From a virus: 59,582 bases of DNA. The notes beneath the pieces were generated by a model. It searched no databases. It was not told where the DNA came from and was given only the letters and a program-made list of their open reading frames with translations. The stretch lies in the IMG/VR virus record IMGVR_UViG_3300025082_000008, positions 1 to 59,582 of that record; one strand, written 5' to 3'. The position numbers and the translations under genes are program-made. Shown piece by piece: positions 9,329 to 17,827 of this stretch (the first letter of the stretch is position 1; each line of letters begins with the position of its first letter).

Positions 9329-11476
9329 ATGGCAATTACAAAAAATAAATCAACATCGTCGAAAGGACTTTCTAGCACTTTAAGCACAGCAGTTGTGTCA
9401 GGAAAAGCTCGCTCCGGTACCAACAAGTCTTCTGTTGTAGAGATTGAAAATCCACAATTTGATGTTCATGACATGATAGGTGTAACATCGGGCCGCGAAA
9501 GTTACGTATCTCTACCTGCTAACAGAATTAATATTCCTGAAGTTAGAAGAGCAAAGGCGGAGTTTGTTTATAATTACTTTGTTAAAGACGAGCGCGTAAA
9601 AAAGAGTACCGGTCTTTCGAAGGATAAAATTCTCGATCTTGGTGTTGACTTTAGTAATGAAATATTCTTCCAAATGTCAAATGATAGGATGCCACGATAC
9701 GTGAAATTATCGTTTAAACCTCCCAAGACATACGGAATTATTAAAAAGTCGACAGTATCTAAATTCATCGAGGACAACTTAGATAAAATAACTATTGAAG
9801 GTGCATCGTCAAATACTTATTTTACAGGAATAGAATTTATTGACACAGGCAAGGAAAAAGAAATATACTCACTTTTAAACTCAACAATGTTTTTTACAGA
9901 CATAGTCACAGCGGAAGGTTCTCCGCAAGATGCTGCTGAGGCGCTTTATGATACACTTGAAGAGAAAGGAGGTTTGTTCGGAAAAGACAAGCGATTACTC
10001 AAGGAGGGTCTTAGCAATATGCAATCATCAGGTTATGTTCTCGCAGCATCAGATGTTCCTCCAGAAATTGCAGAATTCTCAGACGACCCGTTGACAAAGC
10101 AAAACTTTTCAGTTCAATTTAATAATTTGACAATATCAGAGACAGTGAAAACCGCGACAAGAATACCTGACACAGTTTTTCAAGATGAGTTCAGAGCACT
10201 TGACTCGTTCTCAGAAGGCATAAAAACAAAAATGTTGAAAACTGTTAATCCGTCAAAGATATCTGACACACAGTATGAGATGACAGTTAAAGCAGTAGAA
10301 ATAAAGACACTTTCTGATAAGACACTTTACCCTAACAGAACAAGGAATGTAAGAAATTTTGGAGCAAGGAAGGGTCGAAAGAACTATGCTAATAGAAAAT
10401 CTTTGTATGATAAGTACCCACAAATAAAGCTAGCAGGTTATATAATACAAAAGTATGAAGTTGACACGGATGAATCGACAACATTCTTGGGTACAATGTA
10501 CTCAAATAATACTAACGGGCTGTACATAGTTGATAAGGATGTGCGATACGGTGGGAACTACATATACAAGATAAGAACAATTGCAGAAGTTGACACTATT
10601 GTGACAACATCAACAGCTTCAGCATCTCAGAATTCACTGTCTTCTTTTGCAATTGCAAAGATGTTAGTCGCATCAGAAGGCGCCACTGTTAGTGCTACTT
10701 GCACTGAGTATGTTCCGCCGCCGCCTCCGGAGAATCTAAGGATAGGCTTTAACTTTAGGAGAAAACTTCCTTTTCTTTCATGGCAGTTTCCTTTGAATGT
10801 TCAGCGTGATATAAAAAGATTTCAGATATTCAAAAGGAAAAATCTTAGAAAACCCTTTACACTGATAGCTGAGCTTGACTTTGACGATTCAGTTATTAGA
10901 GGCGGTGTTGCAGAGATTGCGCTGGAAGAAAATGTGCACAGAACTGATCAACCTCGAGTGAACTATCTAGACAAGACGTTTAATTTAGGAGACACACCTA
11001 TATACGCAATAGCAAGCGTCGATGCGCATGGGATGAGCTCAAATTACAGCGCACAAATTAGAATGAGATATAATAAGTACACTAATAAGTTAACAACAAA
11101 GGTCCTGAGCGGCCCAAATGCACCGAAACCGTATCCTAATCTATTGCTGAACGTTGATGCATTCGATGATGCTATAAAAGTTAGCGGGTACGAACGAATG
11201 AAAGTTTTCTTTGATCCTGAGTATTACAAAGTGTACAAGAATGAGAAAGGTCAACGAGGAGAACGAGGCAAGGTGGACCGCGTTAAAAAAGAGTTATCTG
11301 TCAATTTCTTAAGGGTCAATCCAAATGTGGATACATATAAAATTCACATCATGAATTTAGACTTACAAAAAGATAGGATAGTCGGTGTCAGGATAGCTGA
11401 CTTCAGCGGCGCGCCTATAGGTGTCTCCCCGGCGAGCTTCTCTACGACAAACTTAAGTTTTGAGTTTGGAACATAA
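9329..11476 (+). CDS. Virion protein with fibronectin type III-like domains
   Basis: 715 residues. After a Ser/Thr-rich N-terminus and an alpha/beta region there are two FN3-like stretches. One lies at about 365-425 (YIIQKYEVDTDESTTFLGT then NYIYKIRTIAEVDT). A clearer one follows a five-proline linker from about residue 467 (PPENLRIGF, LPFLSWQFP, IKRFQIFKRKN, YAIASVDAHGMSSNYS), with the Trp, Tyr and (A)xDxxGxxS landmarks of FN3. Such domains in phage virions usually mediate weak surface or carbohydrate adhesion or act as spacers. It belongs to the same gene run as 1762-9311. A 59-base gap follows before the next gene. Confidence 0.6.
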   Translation: MAITKNKSTSSKGLSSTLSTAVVSGKARSGTNKSSVVEIENPQFDVHDMIGVTSGRESYVSLPANRINIPEVRRAKAEFVYNYFVKDERVKKSTGLSKDKILDLGVDFSNEIFFQMSNDRMPRYVKLSFKPPKTYGIIKKSTVSKFIEDNLDKITIEGASSNTYFTGIEFIDTGKEKEIYSLLNSTMFFTDIVTAEGSPQDAAEALYDTLEEKGGLFGKDKRLLKEGLSNMQSSGYVLAASDVPPEIAEFSDDPLTKQNFSVQFNNLTISETVKTATRIPDTVFQDEFRALDSFSEGIKTKMLKTVNPSKISDTQYEMTVKAVEIKTLSDKTLYPNRTRNVRNFGARKGRKNYANRKSLYDKYPQIKLAGYIIQKYEVDTDESTTFLGTMYSNNTNGLYIVDKDVRYGGNYIYKIRTIAEVDTIVTTSTASASQNSLSSFAIAKMLVASEGATVSATCTEYVPPPPPENLRIGFNFRRKLPFLSWQFPLNVQRDIKRFQIFKRKNLRKPFTLIAELDFDDSVIRGGVAEIALEENVHRTDQPRVNYLDKTFNLGDTPIYAIASVDAHGMSSNYSAQIRMRYNKYTNKLTTKVLSGPNAPKPYPNLLLNVDAFDDAIKVSGYERMKVFFDPEYYKVYKNEKGQRGERGKVDRVKKELSVNFLRVNPNVDTYKIHIMNLDLQKDRIVGVRIADFSGAPIGVSPASFSTTNLSFEFGT

Positions 11477-11535
11477 AAAGTTTACTTTAATTCGTCGTAA
11501 ATATATATTTATAAGCAGAAAGTGAGGAATAACAA

Positions 11536-12231
11536 ATGGGATTTTTAGATCATTCAACAAACAATATCATCGTTGATGCTGTTTTAACAGATTTAGGACG
11601 TCAAGCGTTAGCAAAAAATGACGGTTCTTTTAACGTGTATCAGTTTGGGTTAGGTGATGATGAGTGTGACTATAATGTGATCCAGCAGTTCGGAAGAACT
11701 GTGGGCAAAGAAAAGATAGAAAAGAACACACCCATAATAGAAGCACTGACAGCTGGAAGCGTAGCGCTTAGACATAAGTTACTCAGTGTTTCAAATGAAT
11801 TCTTGACGCACCTGCCTGTTCTAGAATTCGCTGATACATCAACGATCGCGCTGTCTAGAGGCGGAAATGTCACAACTAGCACGCTGACAGCGACTATCAG
11901 TTCAAAGACAGGTGTGGGCATAGATCAGGATCTTATAGACGGAGAGTTCAGGGTGGAAGTTAATCACATGTTTTTGGGTCTCACAGGTGAGGCTCCTGAT
12001 ATCGTCCATACAGATAACATCGCTATCTATAGGTACCCAGCTGGATTCGGTGACACAGCAGACACAGTTTCAGCAAGCATTCAGTTATTTTTAAAATCAT
12101 TTTCAGACACAACTTTTGATACCTTTTCTACTTCTGGTGGGACATACATTAGAACATTCGTCAAAGTGACAGGTATTAACTCAGGACTTACACAGAACAT
12201 AGAAGTTCAGATCGAAAAGGGAAGCAGCTAG
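11536..12231 (+). CDS. Virion structural protein with "GFLD...LTDLGRQALA" module
   Basis: 231 residues from an ATG with a GTGAGG ribosome site. The N-terminal 60 residues (GFLDHSTNNIIVDAVLTDLG, then FGLGDDECDYN) match a module I recognise from structural proteins of many large aquatic phages, and it is related to the N-terminus of the protein at 707. Short overall, with a beta-rich C-terminus ending in a conserved-looking IEVQIEKG strand. The 59-base upstream gap is AT-rich (TATATATTTATAAG) and could hold a promoter, but no clear -35 is visible. It leads into two further structural genes. Probable tail or baseplate accessory protein. Confidence 0.55.
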   Translation: MGFLDHSTNNIIVDAVLTDLGRQALAKNDGSFNVYQFGLGDDECDYNVIQQFGRTVGKEKIEKNTPIIEALTAGSVALRHKLLSVSNEFLTHLPVLEFADTSTIALSRGGNVTTSTLTATISSKTGVGIDQDLIDGEFRVEVNHMFLGLTGEAPDIVHTDNIAIYRYPAGFGDTADTVSASIQLFLKSFSDTTFDTFSTSGGTYIRTFVKVTGINSGLTQNIEVQIEKGSS

Positions 12232-12247
12232 GAGGCCAATCTAATAA

Positions 12248-13567
12248 ATGAGTACTTATAAAACAATATCAAGCGCAGACATAAAGACAACGCGGTCAAA
12301 CTTAAATCAGCTTGTTGACTTCGTTGAAGAGGATGTGTCTGGGTCTACAACAAGAAAACGTTACCAGGTTTTCATAACAGGCTCTGGCGCAAATTCTATC
12401 ACATCATCACTGTTTCATACAGTGTATGATCAGGATTATACACTCCAGACAGCAAATGAGCTATTTGACATGACAGTGGGTGTATACTCAGGATCGCGCA
12501 CTGTCTCCACTGCTAGCTCAGGGATGGACGTGAACGGCAAGCTTCTCTTCACAGGAAGCCAGCCGATGATGAGGGAGAAGGTCAATATATACAGACAGTT
12601 TTCCCAGCTATTGCTCGGAGATGCGTCACAGAGATTCACGTCACCGTTCTCAAATGCTACAACAACAGTAGAGAACATCGACAATGCACTGTTCCTCACG
12701 TTCAAGCGACTTTTTGTCAGAGACGGTATCAAGCGCGAGACTTTCGCGATGCGGATATACCAGAGCTCATCGAGGGCAAGCCCCTCCACCGGTACTACAG
12801 ATGCTGACACAGCTGGTGAGGGTGGATCAGGACCGGCACAGAACATAGCAGTAACATCAGTCCATCCAGCCAGTGGCTCAGTAATTATAACAGACGTAGG
12901 TGCTGCATCTAGCATTGAACGTTCTCAATTTGGAGGCGACGTAGGGAATCTTGTTCTTGCGTCTAATACATCACATAATGTTGGTTTGATATTCTACCAG
13001 CACGGCATACTAATACTTGACATGGAAAGAGCCTTAGACGGAGACCAGATCATGTCAGGTTCAATCTCTGCAGTCGGTGCACCCGGGAAGGTAGCTTCTT
13101 ACGACGGTGTAACCGCGGATACAAGAGTGGAACACCCAGCAGGAACCACTATTGGTGGTGGTGCTCTGTCAGGTATGGCCCACGTTTCAGCGTCATTTGT
13201 TCCTCACTTTGTGGCGTCTGCCTCTATTGACACACTGCTTGATCACATAGCAACCACGCGGTTCTCAAGTGGCTCGCAGACTTTCCTGACATTCCAGAAT
13301 AACACACAGATAAATTCAACATTGATTTTCTGTAGAGCGACAGCTGATGAATTTAATTACTCGTCTAACCCAACGTACACTGACACTGAGGGAAGAATTG
13401 TTGTCATTGACGAGTCTCAACAGGGCGTGCAAAAATCGTTCGCCTTTGTTTCAACAATTGGACTTTACGACGCTAATGAGCAACTCCTCGCAGTCGCGAA
13501 ACTTTCAAGGCCAGTCGAAAAGAATGATGAGAAGGATTTGACTTTTAGAGTTAGGCTTGATTTCTAA
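12248..13567 (+). CDS. Virion structural protein, beta-rich, shared C-terminal motif
   Basis: 439 residues. A GGAGG ribosome site lies 10 bases before the ATG. The protein is Ser/Thr/Gly-rich and beta-rich, with a Gly/Ser low-complexity loop around residues 180-200. Its last ~25 residues (AKLSRPVEKNDEKDLTFRVR then LDF) align with the end of the next, larger protein (RASFSQPIVKTQEDEFVIRL then KQDF). The two probably share a common assembly or docking tail. Codon use is somewhat richer in C/G third positions than in the genes before it, fitting a well-expressed virion protein. Specific role is unknown. Confidence 0.55.
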   Translation: MSTYKTISSADIKTTRSNLNQLVDFVEEDVSGSTTRKRYQVFITGSGANSITSSLFHTVYDQDYTLQTANELFDMTVGVYSGSRTVSTASSGMDVNGKLLFTGSQPMMREKVNIYRQFSQLLLGDASQRFTSPFSNATTTVENIDNALFLTFKRLFVRDGIKRETFAMRIYQSSSRASPSTGTTDADTAGEGGSGPAQNIAVTSVHPASGSVIITDVGAASSIERSQFGGDVGNLVLASNTSHNVGLIFYQHGILILDMERALDGDQIMSGSISAVGAPGKVASYDGVTADTRVEHPAGTTIGGGALSGMAHVSASFVPHFVASASIDTLLDHIATTRFSSGSQTFLTFQNNTQINSTLIFCRATADEFNYSSNPTYTDTEGRIVVIDESQQGVQKSFAFVSTIGLYDANEQLLAVAKLSRPVEKNDEKDLTFRVRLDF

Positions 13568-13582
13568 CACTAAGAGGCAGAC

Positions 13583-15979
13583 ATGTCATTTGTCAAATTA
13601 GACAGGCAGAATTTTGAACTAACATCAATCCTTCTTAAGCCAACTGTACACTTTGTGTCATCTTCAAAAGACCCGGGTGGTGTTGTTACTGGATCGCAGT
13701 ATGTTTCATCTGTTAGATCAAAGTGTATTAAGCAGGTTATTGATCTAGCAGCTGCTACGAATAATCTCGAGGAGGATATTGAAGATGATGTGTCATCAGT
13801 ATCTCAGTACAATATTGACAGTTACACAAGAGCAGTTGCTCTATATACAGCACAAACAAAAGCAGCAACAAGCGGTACAACTGATTTAACTGGATCTTTA
13901 GAGTTGTACATGTCTGGCGTCTATGTCGCACCGAAAGATGTAAGATTCGAAAAGACAATTGATGTTTTCAGATTTGATCCACCGTTTAAGTACACAAATA
14001 ACACAACTGTTAAGAACGTAGTTAGAAATGTCTTAATGCCGTATAATCGGCACAGATATGAAAACTGTGGTTTTTGGTACTCTAATTATAATACTCTTAA
14101 TTTTTTCGATAATGACATAGTGCCATCAGGATCTTGCCTAATATATCCAAACTATACAAGATCGCTTGATCTACCTGACACGTTTTCTTTGAATTTCTGG
14201 ATAAATCCGAGGTACTCAAGAGCTGATAGAGCATATAAAGCTGGAACGATATTCCACATGTCCTCTTCAATTGCTGTGTCACTTGTTTCTGGGTCTAGCA
14301 TAAATGTGTACGGTGAGGAAGATGAGTTCAAGCTACTCCTTCAGCTTAGCCACAGTGCTGACATACCTCCATCATCAATCGATCTAGCAGCACCTAACAG
14401 TGCATTCCCGGGAGATTTAGTTTTTACATCGTCATTTGTTCTTAAAAAGAATCACTGGCATCATGTTGCAATCATGTGGGGCGCGAACACAAATAATCAA
14501 AGCGGTTCCATGTGGATCGATGAAAATGAAACAATCTTTCACGTGCCATCAAGCTCATTAAGCTCATCATACCAACCAGACGGGCTAGTTATTGGAAATT
14601 ACTACGATGGAAATGCAGATGACTTGTCAGCATTATTCGGCACGCACGTAGAAGCAGAGGGTGTGAGAGTAATGGGCCCAGATGATTCCGCAGATCCTTC
14701 AATAGGCCCAAACATGTTCGCGCATCCATTGAATGCAGAAATTCATGACATAAGACTCTATAATCAGTTCAGAGATAAGGCAGTCACATCATATCAAAAC
14801 CCGGGCGCGGTGGGCCCAGAGACAACTGAGAACTTAGTTCTTTGGATACCTCCGTACTTTTACCCAACGACGCCTACGAGAAGTGTGCTAGTCACACCTT
14901 TTCAGACGATAGATGACAGTACAACAAATGATCCGTTCAACGTCCAGTTTTCATTCGGTGTGGGCGGAAAGATGATCAATCTTGAGAATTTTGTTAGAGA
15001 TTTTGTGACAGGTGAGTATCCAAGGCTTTTAGAGTTAGTTCCAAAGACAATAGACACAACAATAGAGGACATAACAGCAGACCAGTATGTCTATGAAGCA
15101 GGCACAAATCCTATATTTTCAGGTGTGGTGATACCTACTGGGTCTCACATAAAGAGAAATATGACAATTCTCCCTTGTGACAATGGCCTACATAGTCCTA
15201 GATACACAATACTTTCTAGCTCTGCAATGTCAGCAAGCGCGATGTATCAGAAGTCTTGTAATGGTGTTCCTGATTACTCTATTATAAATTTGGACTATCT
15301 AATTCCAACAGCTTCTTTATTCCCTGGCCTGATTTTTGCAACTGGGTCTATCTTCTCTGACATCTGTGGTACTGCTCCTGATAACCCTGGTGTTGCACCA
15401 GGCTCAGTTCTTACAATAGCACAGAGGACAAGAGACGTAAGCTCAAATGAAATTGTTGTCTTTGATATATCGAATCTTTATTACGGAAATAAGATAAACC
15501 CAGGAAGTCTTGAGATGTATGATGAGCATCTAACAGGCTCTCAGGGAGATGTAAAGATAAAGTTAAGAGATAACGGAAGGGGTAGCATTTATAGAGCAGA
15601 TTCTGTCACAAAGCATGCGACATGGAATAATTTAGGAAATGTGTTATATGAAGACGGCATCGTTGTTTTAAAGACGCCTCACCTGCTCTACTTCAACAAG
15701 GATAAGACAAATATAAAATTTAAGGGTGAACAGAACATTCATACAATGATAGTGAACGTTCCCTGTCATGAGTGGAATTTCACTTCATCTTCAAATAAGA
15801 CCTATAAGGAAATAACACCGACTGCCGGCGCAAATGACTCGACTCTCAAAGCTGTTTATTTAACAGGCGTGAATATTCACGATAATAATTTCAATGTGAT
15901 CATGCGAGCAAGCTTCTCCCAACCGATTGTTAAAACTCAAGAAGATGAGTTTGTTATTCGTTTAAAGCAGGATTTCTAA
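13583..15979 (+). CDS. Virion protein with LamG/concanavalin A-like domain
   Basis: 798 residues. Residues about 193-390 form a LamG-like jelly roll with these landmarks in order: LPDTFSLNFWINPRYS, KNHWHHVAIMWG, SGSMWIDENE, DGLVIGNYYDGN and AEIHDIRLYNQFRD. The W-H-H-V-A strand and the final (I/L)x(D/E)(I/V)R(L/I)Y strand are diagnostic of this fold. In phages such domains occur on fibres or head/neck appendages and often bind glycans. The C-terminal ~25 residues match the previous protein's C-terminus. The TAA stop is followed immediately by the TTG start of the resolvase gene. Glycan binding is inferred from the fold only. Confidence 0.65.
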   Translation: MSFVKLDRQNFELTSILLKPTVHFVSSSKDPGGVVTGSQYVSSVRSKCIKQVIDLAAATNNLEEDIEDDVSSVSQYNIDSYTRAVALYTAQTKAATSGTTDLTGSLELYMSGVYVAPKDVRFEKTIDVFRFDPPFKYTNNTTVKNVVRNVLMPYNRHRYENCGFWYSNYNTLNFFDNDIVPSGSCLIYPNYTRSLDLPDTFSLNFWINPRYSRADRAYKAGTIFHMSSSIAVSLVSGSSINVYGEEDEFKLLLQLSHSADIPPSSIDLAAPNSAFPGDLVFTSSFVLKKNHWHHVAIMWGANTNNQSGSMWIDENETIFHVPSSSLSSSYQPDGLVIGNYYDGNADDLSALFGTHVEAEGVRVMGPDDSADPSIGPNMFAHPLNAEIHDIRLYNQFRDKAVTSYQNPGAVGPETTENLVLWIPPYFYPTTPTRSVLVTPFQTIDDSTTNDPFNVQFSFGVGGKMINLENFVRDFVTGEYPRLLELVPKTIDTTIEDITADQYVYEAGTNPIFSGVVIPTGSHIKRNMTILPCDNGLHSPRYTILSSSAMSASAMYQKSCNGVPDYSIINLDYLIPTASLFPGLIFATGSIFSDICGTAPDNPGVAPGSVLTIAQRTRDVSSNEIVVFDISNLYYGNKINPGSLEMYDEHLTGSQGDVKIKLRDNGRGSIYRADSVTKHATWNNLGNVLYEDGIVVLKTPHLLYFNKDKTNIKFKGEQNIHTMIVNVPCHEWNFTSSSNKTYKEITPTAGANDSTLKAVYLTGVNIHDNNFNVIMRASFSQPIVKTQEDEFVIRLKQDF

Positions 15980-16531
15980 TTGATACTAGCACTTGACATA
16001 TCCACTAGTTGCACAGGTTTCTGCGTCTTCAGTTATGAAGGCACACTTGTTAATAGCGGCGCGATTAGACTTGATAGGGAAAAAGACTTTTTTATGAAAG
16101 TTCGGATGGTCGAGAGAATAATTCGAAAGCTAACAGTAGAGTATGGCTTAAAAGTTGTCGTTATTGAGGAATCATTACAATCATTTCGTCCAGGATTTTC
16201 ATCTGCTAAGACCCTGTTTACGCTATCAAAGTTCAATGGGATAATTCAGTACATATGCTATAACTTAGATATGGAAGTTTTCACACTAAATGTAAACACT
16301 GCTCGTAAGCTTGCTTCAATTAAAATTGACAGAAAGAGCAATGTGTCAACAAAGGAGCAAGTTGTTCAGCAGGTCTCGCAGAACAATGAATTGAGGCTTG
16401 ATTTACCCAAGAAGATACTTAAGAGCGGCCCAAGAAAGGGTCAAGAAGTGTATGAGAATGCTGCGTATGACATTGCAGACGCTTATGTGATAGGTAAGGC
16501 ATATTGCGTTGAAAATCACACAGAATGTTAA
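15980..16531 (+). CDS. RuvC-like Holliday junction resolvase
   Basis: 183 residues. The start is a TTG directly after the upstream stop. It is supported because the first catalytic Asp lies at residue 6 (ILALDISTSCTGFCVF), the usual distance in RuvC/RNase H-fold resolvases. Further landmarks are VVVIEESLQSFRPG (Glu63/Glu64) and the C-terminal YDIADAYVIGKAY (Asp164, Asp167), giving the expected D-E-D/D set. Role: cutting four-way or branched DNA before packaging or during recombination, a job done by endonuclease VII in T4. It sits just upstream of primase and in the same block as the recombination nuclease at 22114. Confidence 0.75.
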   Translation: MILALDISTSCTGFCVFSYEGTLVNSGAIRLDREKDFFMKVRMVERIIRKLTVEYGLKVVVIEESLQSFRPGFSSAKTLFTLSKFNGIIQYICYNLDMEVFTLNVNTARKLASIKIDRKSNVSTKEQVVQQVSQNNELRLDLPKKILKSGPRKGQEVYENAAYDIADAYVIGKAYCVENHTEC

Positions 16532-16543
16532 TATAATCGTTCT

Positions 16544-17500
16544 ATGAGTGTTATCACTGAAAAGCAAAAGATAGAGCTTATAAGGTCTGCTTTTGGTGAA
16601 GGTATAGTTTCAAAAGACTATAAGAATATATCAGTGTCGTGCCCTATATGCGGAAAAACTAAGTCTGTTCACAAAAAAAAGTTATCTGTTTGTCTAGATA
16701 CGGGAATGTATCACTGCTGGGTTTGTGAAGCTAAAGGCAGGAATATTGCTAATCTAGCAAAAAGGACTGGAACATTTCAGAACACTTTAGATAGCTTATA
16801 TGTAATATTTGGTTACCCAAAAGGCGAAGAGCAGGAAATAGTTGAAATATTGAGTCTTCCGTCTGACTTTAAGCTTCTTTGTTTGAATAACAGCAAGGCG
16901 GCAAAGATTGCTAAACATTATCTTAGTTCTCGAGGTTTTGACGAGAAAGACATAACAAGCTACAAGGTAGGGACAAGCAATGAAGATCAATATAATAATA
17001 GGATTATATTCCCGTCATTTAACGATCGACTCGAGCTGAATTTTTTTCTATCAAGGACGTATGACTCAAGACAGAATATTCCTTACAGGAATTGCAAGTT
17101 TAGTAAAAAAGATATTATTTTTAATGAGAATTTTATTGATTGGAACAATACGCTTGTTTTAGTTGAAGGTGTCTTTGATTCTGTAAGAGTTCATGGAAAT
17201 GTAGCATGTATGCTAGGAAGCTGGATCGATGAGACACACTTGCTCTTTAATAAGATAGTGATAAACAAAACACCCGTTATTCTAGCGCTAGACCCAGATG
17301 CCAAGGAGAAGGAACAAAAAATTGCTCAAAAATTATCTGAGTACTGTGTTGATGTTAAGATTGCTAGCAATAAGCTTAAAGACTTTGGGGATATGACACA
17401 TGAAGAAGCACAAAGTTTTATTAACAGTGCTAAACATTTTGATGTTACTGATAGAATAAGATATTTAATAGGTGGAATAAAATCTGGTTCCGTCTATTAA
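16544..17500 (+). CDS. DNA primase (CHC2 zinc finger plus TOPRIM)
   Basis: 318 residues. The N-terminal zinc motif is CPICGKTKS then YHCWVCEAKGRN (two CxxC pairs, residues about 27-65). It is followed by a TOPRIM domain with TLVLVEGVFDSVRV (catalytic Glu) and VILALDPDAKEKEQ (DxD). It synthesises RNA primers for lagging-strand replication. At 318 residues it lacks the RecA-like helicase domain of T7 gp4-type proteins, so the helicase must be encoded elsewhere. There is no strong ribosome site; an AT-rich TTAATATAATCG lies just upstream of the ATG. Followed after 9 bases by a small acidic protein. Confidence 0.8.
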   Translation: MSVITEKQKIELIRSAFGEGIVSKDYKNISVSCPICGKTKSVHKKKLSVCLDTGMYHCWVCEAKGRNIANLAKRTGTFQNTLDSLYVIFGYPKGEEQEIVEILSLPSDFKLLCLNNSKAAKIAKHYLSSRGFDEKDITSYKVGTSNEDQYNNRIIFPSFNDRLELNFFLSRTYDSRQNIPYRNCKFSKKDIIFNENFIDWNNTLVLVEGVFDSVRVHGNVACMLGSWIDETHLLFNKIVINKTPVILALDPDAKEKEQKIAQKLSEYCVDVKIASNKLKDFGDMTHEEAQSFINSAKHFDVTDRIRYLIGGIKSGSVY

Positions 17501-17509
17501 GGTGTAAAT

Positions 17510-17827
17510 ATGAAAAAATTAAGTCGTGCTAGTCTTAGAAAGCTAATTAGAAATGAAGTTCGGAGCATCGTCGATGAAGATGCTCTTCTTTCATCACCTG
17601 ATATAGGCGAGCCTTATTACGTTCCGAGAGATGAGATGGAGTATGATGATCATGACCACAGCCTCAGCGCGCAACCGTGCTCTGCGTGTGGAGATTATCA
17701 TGATGACTCACCCTGCGCAACAGAGCAGGATCCATTTTTAGACACACTTGGCGCAAGATCTGACCTCTATGAACTTTCTGATGTCTACAACAGAACAGGC
17801 AGAAGAAAACGAAATGATAGATCTTGA
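17510..17827 (+). CDS. Small acidic protein with N-terminal "LRKLIRNEV" helix and Cys/His cluster
   Basis: 105 residues of unknown function. The N-terminus (MKKLSRASLRKLIRNEVRSI) is a basic amphipathic helix of a type also found on the proteins at 19210, 30996, 31584 and, at the C-terminus, 39955. The middle has DDHDHS and then CSACGDYHDDSPC, a possible metal-binding Cys/His cluster. The C-terminus is basic. It ends directly before the PAP2-Fic gene start, so the two are probably translated from one message. No enzyme motif was recognised. It could be a virion-packaged or regulatory protein; this is not resolved. Confidence 0.55.
   Translation: MKKLSRASLRKLIRNEVRSIVDEDALLSSPDIGEPYYVPRDEMEYDDHDHSLSAQPCSACGDYHDDSPCATEQDPFLDTLGARSDLYELSDVYNRTGRRKRNDRS

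Noticed and set aside
12436-12915. 159-codon minus-strand open frame opposite the 439-residue virion protein
   Set aside because: Shadow of a GC-richer coding stretch; no motif and full overlap with a supported gene.
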